Shown piece after piece: positions 1 to 11,260 of a stretch of 64,000 nucleotides of DNA. Location of the stretch: the NCBI GenBank assembly GCA_014529385.2, contig CM043960.1, forward strand, positions 36,244,781-36,308,780. Reading direction: 5' to 3'. Position 1 is the stretch's first letter. Each line of letters opens with the position of its first letter. The notes beneath the pieces are model-generated. The model worked only from the letters and a program-made list of their open reading frames with translations. It had not been told where the DNA came from and did not search any database. The DNA comes from Adiantum capillus-veneris (lineage: Eukaryota > Streptophyta > Polypodiopsida > Polypodiales > Pteridaceae). The translations under genes and the position numbers were made by a program.

Positions 1-1107
1 GTTGTGACCTTCATCATCCAATTGTCCTATAGAGATCAAATTTTTGCGAAGAGAAGGAACATGCCTAACATCTTTAAGCTTCCATTCATTTTCGTTAGCA
101 GTTTTGACAAAAACTGTACCTTTGCCGACAATCTCACAAGCTTCATCATCTCCCAAGTATACATACCCAAAATTACCTTTGGTGTAATCTTGGAAATGTT
201 GCTTGTGTGGTGTCGCATGGAATGAAGCCCCGGAATCTACTATCCCGGAATTAGACACATTGTCTAATGAGAGAATTAGAGCATCTTGCTCTACTTTACC
301 TGCCACATTGGCCTCCGATGTTGGCTTGTTCTCTTGAGACTCAGTCTCCTTCTTCTTCTTGGACCAACAATCCTTCTTGACGTGGCCCTTCTTGCCACAG
401 TTCCAACATTCAAGAACTAACTTTGTGCGTGACTTGCTTTGTCTTGAGCGATCACGACCCTTCTGGTTTTTAAACCTCTCCTTAGGCCTTCCTCTTGTTT
501 CCACTGACAATGCAGCACTTGATGACTCTCCTGTGCTTCTCCTTCGTATTTCCTCGCTTAGGAGAACACCCACAACATCATCAAACTTAAGAGTATTTGT
601 ACCAGAGATAGAATTACTTACAGCCATCACAAGGCTGTCCCAACTATCCGGTAGAGATGATAGTATAAGGAGAGCTCGCACTTTGTCATCGAAATTGATT
701 TTCACCGATAGAAGTTGACTTATGTTTGTGTTAAAGTCATTTAGGTGTTCTGCAACTGAACCATTCTCTGCCATCTTTAGATTGAACAAGCGCTTCATAA
801 AAAATACCTTATTGGATGTCGATGGTTTCTCGTAGAAGTCGTCAAGTGACTTCATCAAGTCCTCCGTGGTCTTCATCTCCGAAACATTGAACGCCACCGT
901 TGATGCCAAGCTTAACCGGATTGTTCCCAGGGCCTTTCGATCAAGGACAATCCATGCTTCATCTGCCATCGTTGCGGGCTTCTTTGCAAGACCGCCTAGT
1001 GGCAAATAGAGGTCCTTCTGGTAGAGATAGTCTTCAATCTGCATCTTCCAATGTTGGTAGTTTTTGCCGTTGAACTTCTCAATCTTTAGCTTCCCTTCCT
1101 CCGCCAT
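1..1107 (-). CDS. Ty1/copia gag and protease, partial polyprotein (open to window edge)
   Basis: The frame starts at an ATG at 1107 and stays open for 369 codons to base 1, so it is a partial CDS. It encodes the capsid-like gag (UBN2-type) followed by a CCHC zinc knuckle, CWNCGKKGHVKKDC, read from about 428 down to 385. A basic linker follows, then the aspartic protease motif VDSGAS near 232-246. The protein ends in the region that normally leads to the integrase. Gag packages the RNA in virus-like particles and the protease cuts the polyprotein. The ATG is the first after the PBS and directly precedes the typical N-terminus (KFNGKNYQHWK). I see no stop or frameshift, which is unusual here because most other copies in the window are broken. 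It could be a young or active copy. Confidence 0.85.
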   Translation of the reverse strand, partial: MAEEGKLKIEKFNGKNYQHWKMQIEDYLYQKDLYLPLGGLAKKPATMADEAWIVLDRKALGTIRLSLASTVAFNVSEMKTTEDLMKSLDDFYEKPSTSNKVFFMKRLFNLKMAENGSVAEHLNDFNTNISQLLSVKINFDDKVRALLILSSLPDSWDSLVMAVSNSISGTNTLKFDDVVGVLLSEEIRRRSTGESSSAALSVETRGRPKERFKNQKGRDRSRQSKSRTKLVLECWNCGKKGHVKKDCWSKKKKETESQENKPTSEANVAGKVEQDALILSLDNVSNSGIVDSGASFHATPHKQHFQDYTKGNFGYVYLGDDEACEIVGKGTVFVKTANENEWKLKDVRHVPSLRKNLISIGQLDDEGHN

Positions 1108-1166
1108 AACTCCCACTCAATTCAAGGAATCCTTTCCTTGAGATAATTTAGCTACGAGCAAACCTT

Positions 1167-1178
1167 GCTCTGATATCG
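1167..1178 (-). other. Primer binding site (initiator Met tRNA type, imperfect)
   Basis: Immediately inside the LTR end the minus strand reads GATATCAGAGC, a close variant of the plant consensus TGGTATCAGAGC that is complementary to the 3' end of initiator Met tRNA. Its position, two bases after the CA end of the LTR, fixes the LTR boundary. Confidence 0.7.
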
Positions 1179-1180
1179 GT

Positions 1181-1872
1181 TGATAGGAAATAAGACGTAG
1201 CTAAATAGACAATTGGGTAGATTACTTAATGGAGAGAGACAAATTTACATACATGAGATTATAGAGTAGAGAAAGAGAGAGAGAGAGAGTACACACGATA
1301 TACGTGGTTCACCCAATGTGGGCTACCTCCATGGGAAAGCAGCCACTCAATGGTTTTAGTACTTCAAAACAAGAAGTAGTTTACAAAGGGATTATACCCT
1401 TAATGGAGCTCCCGCCTTGCTTCACTCTCACCACCTCACACTCACCTTATTGCATCAACTTCACACTATCTAAAATGTGTGTAGAAATGGCATCCTTTTA
1501 TAGGCCAAAAGGGCTGCCTCTCTCATGAGAGGCAGCCATGTGTAGCCGCCCTTGTGTAGATAAGTCCAAATCGGACCCTCCAATCCGCCCATGTGTGGCC
1601 GCCCTTGAGAAGACAAGTCCGCTTTTGAATTCGGCCACCGGCCACCGGCCATTGACTTCCGACCACCAGCCATTGACTACTGGCCAACCGACATTTGTTT
1701 TCCGACCACTTTCTGGCCGCCGGCCGGCCATAATATTCCGGCGAAAAGGAATATTTTGGCGAGGGGAAGAAAAGTCTCTTGCCCCTGGTTTTTGACTGTG
1801 TGAAAATTTTGGTTTCCGGTGAGTGATTTACCTTTACGCACGATGGCTTCTCCTCATAATGGGGGCCTTACA
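1181..1872 (-). repeat. 5' LTR of the left-edge copia element
   Basis: On the minus strand it begins TGTAAGGCCCC and ends TTTCCTATCA, so it has the usual TG...CA ends. It contains a TATA box and a short (CT)n tract near its 3' end. It aligns along its whole length with 40542-41250, sharing stretches such as GAAGTACTAAAACCATTGAG. Confidence 0.8.
1494..1502 (-). promoter_or_regulatory. LTR TATA box
   Basis: The minus strand reads TATAAAAGG in the context GGCCTATAAAAGG. The same sequence sits at the equivalent place in the solo LTR at 40921. It probably sets the U3/R boundary. Confidence 0.6.
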
Positions 1873-3104
1873 AATGTGCGCTTTTACCACAGAAAATTAC
1901 AAGGGTAAATCAAGCTCCATACTTAACAAAAGCTACAAAGTTGAGGAATCAACAACAAAAAAAATCAAAATCAAGTAGTGTCTATTCCTCCATCTCAAGG
2001 AAACATAGACTTCTAAATGATTTGTCCTTCCAAGATATACACACGATATCAAGAATATTAGTTCCAAGGAGATTTTGGAAAAGCCCACCTATGAAAACAC
2101 CACCACCATTGGGGTCGAGACAAAATATCCATAAGAGATCCTGCAAAAGCAAGTCAACAAGACAAACTACATAGGAGAACTCCCCCTCTATAATAGTACT
2201 AGAATGCCATGAGGTAAGGAACGATTGAAAGCATGCAACGAGAAGAATGATGGTCGATGTAGAAGCTATAGCCTTGGAGTAGACCATCTTGCCACAATCC
2301 GCAAGTGTAAGCAAGCATGATGCAAGTGCAAAGAAAGAGGCTACCACCAAGATGGACAGAGAAGCCATCACCAAAGTAGAAATCATCCATGAGGTCTTCA
2401 TTGAATGAAGGGAGCCACTTTTTGGATCTAATTTGCAAATACAAACAAAAATCTACTTGTGTGTGAAGTGAGTGAGTGCACATTAGTTTTTAAGTATGCA
2501 TATGACATTTTGGTACTTTTACTAACCCAATCTTCATGCTATTTTGTTGTCATATTTTGCATAAATTGATGTGTGGATGGACCTCACATAGTCTTCAAAG
2601 CTTTGACATGTCTAGAAGTCAAAGCTCGCCAATGATGGGCTAGTCTTCAGAAGAAAGGAGAAGCTCAATTTTTTTGAAAACTATGCAAAATCACTATCAT
2701 GAAGCAATCTCTCAACTGAATCTAAAGCTGACACCCTTTGAGCATGGAGAAGCCTCACGCTAGAGCATAAGGAGAGTCTATCTAGAGTTATGCACACAAG
2801 TTTAGGGACATCTATCTAAAAATCATTGTCCACGATAGAATAGATTTAGGCAAAGGCAACATGTCTTCCAAAGGACATGCAAGCATATGTTAACACTAAA
2901 TAATCCAAAACAATCTTGGAACGTTTCCATCATACTATGGTAGCTTAAGAGATAAATTTCCAAGATGTGGGCATATATGGAAACAAGCCTATTGATGTTT
3001 TTTTTTTTTTTTTGAGGTGGGGGAAAGTTTACTAATGAAAATTGGAATCCTCCCTTGCATCCGTGATCCATATTAGTGTTAAAGAACGCATAGTCACTTG
3101 AATA
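1873..3104. other. Intergenic sequence, little recognisable
   Basis: Apart from the weak hypothetical frame at 1982-2401 and a poly-T run near 3000-3013, I see no gene, LTR or structured repeat here. Confidence 0.4.
1982..2401 (-). CDS. Hypothetical hydrophobic protein (139 codons), doubtful
   Basis: An ATG-initiated frame of 139 codons on the minus strand. The N-terminal 70 residues are strongly hydrophobic with two likely membrane segments (about residues 5-30 and 42-62), and a weaker one lies near 78-95. I do not recognise the family. Codon context and the lack of flanking exons leave open that this is a chance frame in decayed repeat DNA. Confidence 0.2.
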   Translation of the reverse strand: MKTSWMISTLVMASLSILVVASFFALASCLLTLADCGKMVYSKAIASTSTIILLVACFQSFLTSWHSSTIIEGEFSYVVCLVDLLLQDLLWIFCLDPNGGGVFIGGLFQNLLGTNILDIVCISWKDKSFRSLCFLEMEE

Positions 3105-3640
3105 AGCTATCAAGTATGAACCATGACATGATGTGCTTCAACATTGAGCTTGGGACATTGCAAGAACACCTGATTGATTTTGTATTGTTTGCATTTTTCT
3201 TCATCATGTGGCTTGCTAAGAGGACATTCCAAGGACATGTGTTTAATTTTCCAATAGGTATGGTCGATCAAATCAGTGTGCATGATGGATCCCACTTGCC
3301 TAAGGTAGATGTAATAATATCCCTAGTTGTTTTGGATCGTCTTTAGTTATCTAATGAAAGGATGCCCCAATGTAACTGCATAGTTAGACTTTTCAAATTC
3401 TAATATTGCATATGTGAGGTGGTAGTCAATAGCATGAGTTGACCACTACTCCCTCCAGTAGCCCCAATGTCTCTCTTATGTGTTTATTAGCAAGTTGAAG
3501 TTTCATTCTTGTTTTTCTTATTACATGCTTTCCTCATGATTTCCAAAATTGTTATGTTGTAATGGATATACGAACCCCACTATCAAGTATAGCAACATAC
3601 TTGCCCCCAACATGCTCAATAGGTAAGGTGGCATTACCTT
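3105..3640 (-). pseudogene. Decayed Ty3/gypsy aspartic protease fragment
   Basis: Translated on the minus strand this gives, in shifting frames, the sequence leading into the protease (ATLPIEHVGGKY), the active-site segment AILDSG, then TRMKLQLANKHI, and finally LGHPFIR followed by a block of the form GYYYIYLRQ. That order matches the retroviral-type protease region of plant Ty3/gypsy polyproteins, where ILGRPF(I/M)R follows the flap. Several stops and frameshifts show it is dead. Neighbouring gag-like sequence may continue to about 3780. No LTR was found for it, so it is an orphan fragment. Confidence 0.6.
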
Positions 3641-5289
3641 CATCAGCCTCACACTAGTCTCCAACTTTGCTCATTGGAATAGATCTGATCTCTTTTTTAA
3701 GAGATTGTTCTCCTTGAATTTCTATTATGTGTTTGAGAGTAAGACCTTTGATTCCTTCTCCAAGCACTTCCTAAGAGCTTTCATCAAATGGGGTCTTAAC
3801 TTTAGAAGCTTACTCCATGTGATAGTGATGACCACATATCTTGCTATATCACTCATTAGTAGTTTCACATTGACCATTGTATATAGTTTTTACTATCTTG
3901 TTTCTCCCACTTATGTTTTGTAGAACCTTTCATCATTTTGAGTAGTAAAAAACAACAAGCAACTTTGTGCCTCCACCTTCATTGTGTGTCATCTTGGTTG
4001 TGTTCTTGCAAGAGTTCAAGCTCTCTCCCTCTCTATCTCTTTGCATAATTTACCACATAGGTTTACAATGTTGCAACATATGACAGAACAAAAACAATGT
4101 GAAAAACTATAATGGAAGTGAAGTCATAGTGAAGCACATGAGTGACAATTCAATCGACATGGATCTCCTCAACCCAAAACCACTAACAAACACTCAAAAC
4201 TTCCCAAATAAGAGACCTATAAGCATCCCCTACTCCTAGCTTCTCTCAAGCATCAAAACCCCAATTTTTTCTATGTTATAGTTGTAATTGGGAATGCCAC
4301 TCTAGCTAATTTAGAGGGTCCTAAGCTAAGAATTCATCACAATGCACGATGTAGAGCAGCATAACAATGTCAATCATAGGGAATCAACCTGATTGGTGCA
4401 TGGAGACTACATTGGCTTGTTAGGCAAAATGAAATGGTGTATCCATAGTAACCAATGAGCTAACAAACAAGCACAAATAGATCAAGACCAATAGGTAGAC
4501 AATCTTGACTAGATGCCCACTAACTAGGTTAGGCATTTTGATGAGCAAACTAGTTTGGAATGGAATGAATCAAAAGGGGAGTGTTATAATAGTCTTAGAC
4601 CACCTAATTGGCCCAATACAACATCAATCCAAGAATGCACAAAATCATGACCCATGGTTTCCAGGGTGCTTAAAATCAATGCAGAAGGTCTCTAACACTG
4701 TAACAATACCTAACTAACACATTTGCAATCAAAGTTAGTGAAATATACTTCAATTGAACCACTGAAGTAGTAGATTAGGCCATACATAGCCTATTGAAAG
4801 AGAAAAAAAAAAAGGCATTCATAGTAATTAAATTGAAAAGCAGAAGGAGGAGAGTACCAATGTTGACTCGGAGATGCAAACAAACACCATAGACATGAGA
4901 AATCTTGAGTAGACTTCTTGATAGGAGCTCATTGTACAAAGTGTTGCTCAACTTAAATAAAAACCCCTAAAATGAGTTAAAAATGTCTTTTACACCTAGG
5001 GATTTCAAAAAGATCAAAGTCATAAGGTATCCAAAACTTAAAAATTATTAGTGTTGATGCAATTATCTACGCACATAGGCTCATCATTCATTACAAGCTG
5101 GAACTCTTATCGATCCCAAGTACTTTTATACAATCCTATCTTGCGAGAAATATAAACATATTTTACACTTGAATGTGGGAATTTTAATGCCCACCTTGGC
5201 CAATAGCTTCAATTAGTCCAATCTTTTAGTAGTCTTTGCATCCCTTCTCCATTTCAACTTGCCTTGTGTCAAAAATGTGTTGGCGTTAT
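3641..5289. other. Non-coding, decayed DNA
   Basis: No convincing gene. Short frames only, and an A-rich run near 4802-4813. This probably contains further unrecognisable remnants of the flanking retroelement fragments. Confidence 0.4.
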
Positions 5290-7045
5290 GGAGTTACCAT
5301 TGTAACTTGTAATATGTACAAATACACTAATGGTAGTCATATGAAAAGTGGGAGCAAAAGTCTCATTGAACTCAATCACCTTTTCATGACATACCCTTTT
5401 GCCATAAGTCTAGCCTTATCACTATCAACGCTACCATCAAGCTTACGTTTCGACTTGAAAACCCTCATACCATTGACCTTTTTTCCACAAGGCAAATCAC
5501 ATAGAGACCATGTGTCATTCTTATCAATATGATAATACTTAAATTGCATTAACCAATTTTCTAACTCTTGTGCTTCATCAAATGACAAAGGTTCTTTATC
5601 ATCATACATACTAGACATAGCCAACACATAACAATGTGATGCATAAGAGGCATGCTAAGAACTTGATCAAGTACGACTAGAAAAAATGTGTACCCTATCT
5701 ATAGGTAGTCAAGGTTTACACCAACCATTTTGGCATACCTCTAGCTTGCTCATTGTTATTAGTTACACGTTGTAAATCTCCATAAAAAATTGGATGATCT
5801 TTAATATCATCTGAAACCTTCATTGGGGCTACACATGAGCCCCAATAGGATAGAGGCAACAACATATCATATACAATTTGTGAGCTCTATTTGTCTCCTT
5901 GGTACATGCTAGCAAGGATGAAATGCATCTTCCACAAACCCAACATCTTGACTAATCAAGATATGCTTTGTTTGTGGATGATGCAACCTAAAGCTTTGCT
6001 TTCTAGACTGCTACCAATAAAAATACACCACAACCTTATCATCTAACATTTTGCGTTGTTGCTCAAGCTATCAAGCATAAGCCAAGCAACCAAACATAAA
6101 AATGACCAATGGATGGTTTCTTGCCATGCCAAGCCTCATATAGAGTGGTAGGCTACAACGATTTAATGGGATACTTGTTTAGTACACATGCAACAAACAT
6201 AATAGTCTCAAGCCAACACACATGTAACAAAGCTTGGATTTTGATCATACAGTGTACCAACTCCATAATTGATCTATATTTTCTCTTAGCAACACCTTTT
6301 TTTTGAGAAGTATATGGCACATTGTACATTGGCAATTTATCCCACAATTACCTAGAAATGTATTGAATTCCTTAAACATATAGCTTGTAGCTATGATAAA
6401 AAAGGGATTCCCTAACTTAAAAACAAAACAAGGCGTTTATCTACTTTCTCTTTTGTTGAGGGCCCCCTCAATTAGAATGAAGGGTGCCCAAAGCACAACC
6501 AAATACATTTCAACCATAAGAAAAATGGAAAAATTTGCTTGAAGCAAATAAACACTTGGGACTTTGCCTTAAGCAAATACACCCACACATGCCTCAAATA
6601 ATTGTCAAAAAAATTAATAAAATACAAATGATTTTGAAAAGATGGAGTATGCATCAGACTATAGATGTGACTATGAATAAGCTACAATTTTCAAGTAGTT
6701 CACATATAACCATCTTTAAGAAAGTTGGAACGTTGTATTTTACCCAAAATAGAGCCTTCACATAAAAACAGTTGTTCCTCATCAAGAAATGGCAACAAAG
6801 CAACCATATTAGATTTTTACAAGTGTAGTAAAAAGGCAAAATTCAAACGACAACGTGCACAACCAAAGTTTTGCATCTGAAATAGCCTTTGAATCAAAAG
6901 CTAGACATGTTGAATCGTTCACACATTTCTTGTAAATAGTGAGCTTATGTAATCCACAAAACAAGGTGGTAGATTCCAAAATAATATGACCCAAACCAAG
7001 ATTATGTATGATACGTATATCATCCAAAAACTTAAAGGTCCACAA
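5290..7045 (-). pseudogene. Decayed Ty1/copia pol: pre-integrase, integrase and start of RT
   Basis: From high to low coordinates the minus strand carries the expected copia order. The GAG-pre-integrase region is at about 6890-6690 (AKLW... and MRTT-like blocks). Next come integrase pieces: NYLRHVWVYLLKAKSQVF (6654-6472), a PYTSQKKGVAKRK block carrying the region of the catalytic Glu (6347-6153), and HGKKPSIGHFYVFGCLAYA then FIGYSLESKA (about 6140-5960). The beginning of the RT domain (NDTWSLCDLPCGKK, KARLMAKGY; 5627-5376) runs on to an ETFAP block at about 5340. Many stops and frameshifts are present, and the catalytic RT core and RNase H are missing. It is an old, 3'-truncated copy. Confidence 0.75.
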
Positions 7046-7157
7046 ATGTTTAATAGTTTGGACAACCTACAGGATTTAGCTCTATCTTTTATCATGCAAT
7101 GATGGATGTATCCTTTGAACACTCTTGTCTGGTGTGCTCACCCAAATGCTGTATGTC

Positions 7158-7439
7158 CTAGCAGGCTATGGGTGCCTTGGTTATTTGCACCGTCTTCATA
7201 ACAACCGCATCTTCCTCTTCAACCGTGTCGATGTTAAAATGTACAGGAGTTGAATTCTTGGAACATGAAGTAGCATAAAAAGAATCATCATCAACATCTT
7301 CCATTGTTTCTAGACTATCAAACACATAAACATAGTCATCTGTAAGCAGAATGTGACAAGTAGAGGATAATGTATGATCAAGGAGGTAATGCTTTTGCAC
7401 TTCATGATCCAATCTTGGCAACACATTGACCTTGGTCAC
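7158..7439 (-). CDS. Unrecognised 93-codon frame upstream of the decayed copia pol
   Basis: A stop-free minus-strand frame, acidic in its middle (ETMEDVDDD, TVEEEDAV). It lies upstream of, and on the same strand as, the decayed copia pol and might be part of that element between gag and integrase, but no CCHC or protease motif is visible. Function unknown. Confidence 0.2.
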   Translation of the reverse strand: MTKVNVLPRLDHEVQKHYLLDHTLSSTCHILLTDDYVYVFDSLETMEDVDDDSFYATSCSKNSTPVHFNIDTVEEEDAVVMKTVQITKAPIAC

Positions 7440-7574
7440 AGACCCTTCTGCCTGTTCAATTGCTCACAACCCTTTAAAAATGACAGAAGGAGGTAATAGG
7501 CTTTGTCGAAAATATTGACTAAGGAGAAGCTCTCCGTTCCTTAATGAAACACTATATTCCATGGGAGAACCATT

Positions 7575-8171
7575 TGTCCTGGTTACTTCTTTAGACAATG
7601 CTTGACTCATGCAAGGGTGTGTGTATTCTCTCTCTGGCTCCTACAATGAGGGCTCGCCCCCCCTTGAGTAGGAATCATGTTGACTTTTGGAACACCTTGA
7701 ACCCTTAAAGCTTGGGGAAGGTTCTCACTTCAAGCTCAACTCTATCAAGCTTGGAGAAGGTTTCCACATCAACCTCAGCCCTAGCACCTCAAGCACGACA
7801 AGCACCTCAAGCACCTTAGTCATCAAGCACGACAAGCACCTTAGTCGGCAAGCACGACAAGCACCTCAAGCTTCGGCCATGTTCCCACCTAAAGCACAGC
7901 CCTAGCTTGCCTAAGGTCAAAGGACTTTTTAACACTACCCTTTGGAGGTCTATAGTGAAGCTAACACTAAGGTCTTAAGCTCCATTAGGTAGCATTTCTC
8001 TTCGATAGACCATCTCTCAGTTGGACCCCTTTAACCTTGGCCCCGTGTTGAAATAGATTCATAAGCACATGTCTATATTCTAACCCTTGTTCCCATTTGT
8101 TCTCCCACATTAAATGATTAGTTTAATATGAGAAAATCATTTGGGTTGGTTAGATATTAGATTTTATGACA
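7575..8171 (-). repeat. Inverted 5' part of a chromovirus LTR
   Basis: The reverse complement matches 10939-11566, the first roughly 600 bp of the LTR at 10939-12580, beginning at the LTR terminus TGTCATAAAATC (8171) and stopping at 7575. The remaining 3' part of the same LTR is found in direct orientation from about 9635. It includes the GGTGCTT-type minisatellite seen in the other LTRs. Confidence 0.8.
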
Positions 8172-8566
8172 AATATTTTGTTAAATTTAGTAATTAGCCA
8201 GAATATGGGGGAGGAGCATTGAGCACCCTCTCATCGTCCCTGCCTTTTACATTATAAATTGAACATAATATATAATATACATATCATGCCTTGTCATCAT
8301 TGGACCTTCCAGTCCCAAGAGCCTGTCAGTCTCCATAATCTATGATAGATGATCCACCTCCTCACCAGCCATATGTGACCTTTCCGAAGCAAAACTGATT
8401 CAGATCGATCTTCATCCAAATGAGACACTTAATTCCACTAGCATCAGCTCTTGACAATGGCTCTTTATGTCATTCTAATGTCGTTGCTCCGAATTAGAAT
8501 TTGGAAGAGACTCACCTAAAGTTTTTGATTATTCAAGATATTTCTCTTGAATCTGTAGGTCATCAT

Positions 8567-8818
8567 CTAATTGTTTTTGAACTTCCATCTGAATATTTGC
8601 GAAGGTTTGAGATATGGACAATCCTCTGCATCAGAAACGTTATGACCTCTCTTCTGACAATGATCACACCTTTTATTTGGTCGAATATTCTGGAGCAGAG
8701 ATTGCTGGCACCATTCCTTGACAATTTCCAATATGGCCAAGAGATCTTCATACAAACAAGCATGATACTTTTGAAAGGATCTCCAATTAGTATATTTTGT
8801 TGAACAATGGTACTTCAA
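8567..8818 (-). pseudogene. Retroelement gag zinc-knuckle remnant
   Basis: The minus frame ends with a CCHC-like segment, CDHCQKRGH...DCPYLKP. This resembles retroelement gag nucleocapsid knuckles but has an extra few residues before the last Cys. The upstream 50 residues are unremarkable. No other part of the element is recognisable nearby. Confidence 0.35.
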
Positions 8819-9004
8819 GTGATATTTGGAATGATAATACTAACATTTCCTAAAAGGTTCACATACAAAATCAATCCACTACTAAAGAAACGATTCATCA
8901 ATCTTCGTTCCCATTATCTCTCCATTTTGCTACATGTTTTGATCTGGTCTCTGACAATTATTCAACCTACATCTCTTAGCCCCTCCTGAATGCCATTTTT
9001 GTGA

Positions 9005-9023
9005 CTTACATAATATAGTATAG

Positions 9024-9065
<42 letters not shown>

Positions 9066-9335
9066 AAAATATGATTATATTTTATATATTTATATAATTA
9101 TATATAGTATAGTTAGAATATATATACTTAACTTATAATACATAGTATATATCATAAATAATATAGCGTTATACCTATATTAGCTATTATATATATATAT
9201 ATATAATTTAATTTATAACATAATATATATAGCGAGAATATGATATTTAGAACGTATTAAATATTTATTCAAGTTCTAAATAAATTAATATAATGTATTG
9301 TATAATACATTGTTATGTATACGTGAATCACATAT
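9005..9335. repeat. AT-rich low-complexity tract
   Basis: Long runs of TATATA (for example 9029-9062 and 9187-9204) in nearly pure A/T sequence. No coding capacity. It lies inside the segment between the two halves of the split LTR. Confidence 0.8.
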
Positions 9336-9634
9336 AGTGAGGTTTTTATTTTTTCAAATGCATGTATTTTTAGTGATTGTGAGAGCGACATGTTATAACA
9401 CGAAGATTTGAATGGATCTTAATGATTACAATTGTACACACCTTAAAGGATGGATATTGAATATCCATTTAGTATGATTTTTTAATGAGCACGTTAACTC
9501 TTTGGAGCTATATTCTTTTCCACTCTCTTTGTGTCTTACACACACTCTCTGTCATCATATTTTTTTCACTCTCTATTTCAAGCTTTTCTCCTCCATCTTT
9601 GTTTCAAACATGACAACTTCAACCATGCTTTTGT

Positions 9635-9876
9635 GGATAAGTTCCTCTTCATGTTGCCCTCATAGTGTGCCTAAAGCCTAGTATTGGCCTCTCAAGGGAT
9701 CCAATGACAATTTAGCTAATTTATTTAATTGAGTATGAATTTATCAAGTCCTCTCTCTCAAAGGGGAAAGGGGGACACTTGTTCCAAGGCTAGCATGGTT
9801 GCTTGATATGCAACCTGCATGTGATTGGCTAGGCTTGTAGGGATCCAAGGAATCTAGGAGCTAGCTTGGGGGGTAT

Positions 9877-9967
<91 letters not shown>

Positions 9968-10649
9968 ATTGTGTGAAGTGCAAAGTGCAAGAGCTCCATC
10001 TCCTTCTCCAAGCTTGTTGAGAAGCTGAGAGCCTACACCAACACTCTTGGCTATGGAATGCAAATCCAACCAAGAGCCACACTTCAATGCTTAAGCTTGC
10101 CATCTTCTTCATCTTCATTACTATGCTATTATGATATGCTAAGCAAGAAGAGAGATGATAAGTAAGGAACTATTTCTTTCTCCTATGAATGCTTCTTCTT
10201 CTTCTTCCCTACCCTCATTCCCCACTAGCTCTCTCCACCTTTGAAGGTGTTTGAGGCCTTGGGACTGAGGCCGGGGATGGTTAATGTTTTTACAAAGATT
10301 ATGTTATGTTTGTGATGCATGAAGGTTTCCATCTTCATTGCATCACCTAGGTCATAAGGAACACAAAGATTGTATTGTACCAAGTCTCTCTTGATGGGAG
10401 AATCTATAATACAAAAGCCTATTGGAGGGGGGACCGGCTCCACATAAATCCGGTCCTCAATTGTTGTCATGTTCTCTAATTCTCTCTCTTACAAAAGTAT
10501 TGTTCATGCCAAGTTAATTAAGTATAATGGTTATGATGCTACCGCTAATTAAGTTCACCCTCTATGTTTTCAATGTAGTATCAAAAAAATGCTCACTTTA
10601 ATTCTCTTAATTCCGCTATCCTCAATGTTCATAGGCCATTTCTATTACA
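9635..10649 (+). repeat. 3' part of a chromovirus LTR (direct orientation)
   Basis: It matches LTR positions 11568-12580 from the block AAGTTCCTCTTCATGTTG to the terminal TTACA. It starts within a few bases of the point where the inverted fragment at 7575 stops, so the two pieces add up to one LTR. It is followed by sequence also found directly after the 3' LTR at 23214. Confidence 0.8.
9878..9964. repeat. (C)n(CA)n microsatellite inside the LTR
   Basis: About 40 C residues followed by roughly 24 CA units. At the same place in the sister LTRs there is a (CT)n tract (11866-11916, 22487-22533), so the repeat type differs between copies. Confidence 0.9.
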
Positions 10650-10799
10650 TTATATTTATGGAAATTTGATCTAAAAAATAGTTTTTGAGTATGTGAAGAT
10701 GTCAAAATATCCAAATTTTTGGAGAAAAAGGGGAGCAAGAGCCCCCTGATCATCCCCATGCACGTGGATGACCGGGGACTCTTGCTACCCCTTTTCTCT
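10650..10799 (+). repeat. Hairpin repeat following the split LTR (copy of the 3' LTR flank)
   Basis: It starts with TTATATTTATG, identical to the start of the sequence after the LTR ending at 23214, and shares about 140 bp with 23215-23350. It contains an inverted repeat with arms at about 10722-10754 and 10766-10798 (GGGGAGCAAGAGCCCC against GGGGACTCTTGCTACCCC). The outer right arm present in the sister copy is missing because the sequence switches to retroelement interior near 10799. Confidence 0.7.
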
Positions 10800-10938
10800 T
10801 GCCTTAGTCATCCATCTTGGAATGATGTCGTAGGGTAAACATGGATCCTCTACCCGCTAAGAAACATTGACTAATACCTAAGGCTTTATCTCGTCTACCT
10901 CATAATCGAGGATAATTATGATTTCAAGAGAGAGTTAA
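10800..10938 (+). pseudogene. Truncated 3' end of chromovirus interior abutting LTR
   Basis: This is about 139 bp homologous to 21459-21596, the non-coding 3' end of the element interior just before the 3' LTR. It therefore belongs to a second copy of the element, almost completely lost, whose 3' LTR is the LTR at 10939. It is direct evidence for a tandem arrangement sharing an LTR. Confidence 0.75.
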
Positions 10939-11260
10939 TGTCATAAAATCTAATATCTAACCAACCCAAATGATTTTCTCATATTAAACTGATCATTTAA
11001 TGTGGGAGAATAAACGGGAACAAGGGTTAGATATAGGCATGTGCTTATGGATCTATCTCAACACGGGGCCAATGTTAAAGGGGTCCAAATGAGAGATGGT
11101 TTGTCAAAGAGCAATGTTACCTAATGGAGCTTAAAAACCTTAGGGTTAGCTTCATTAAAGACCTCCAAAGGTAAGTGTTAAAAAGTCCTTTGACCTTAGG
11201 CAAGCTAGTTGTGCTTTAGGTGGGAACCCGACCTAATCTTGAGGTGCTTGTCGTGCTTGC

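Larger units (their letters stand above)
1..1872 (-). mobile_element. Ty1/copia retrotransposon, 5' part (LTR-PBS-gag-protease), runs off the left edge
   Basis: Read on the minus strand, this is an LTR (1872 to 1181), an initiator-Met-type primer binding site, a short leader and then an open gag-protease frame that leaves the window at base 1. The order is that of a Ty1/copia element. The 3' half (integrase, RT, second LTR) lies outside the window, so target duplication and LTR identity cannot be judged. A solo LTR of the same family lies on the opposite strand at 40542-41250. Confidence 0.85.

Noticed and set aside
5236-5532. 98-codon plus-strand frame
   Set aside because: It overlaps the decayed copia RT on the other strand, where recognisable motifs exist.
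8172-8180. ATATT beside both ends of the reconstructed split LTR as target duplication
   Set aside because: The right-hand ATATT is two bases away from the LTR end, in AT-rich DNA; it cannot be told from coincidence.
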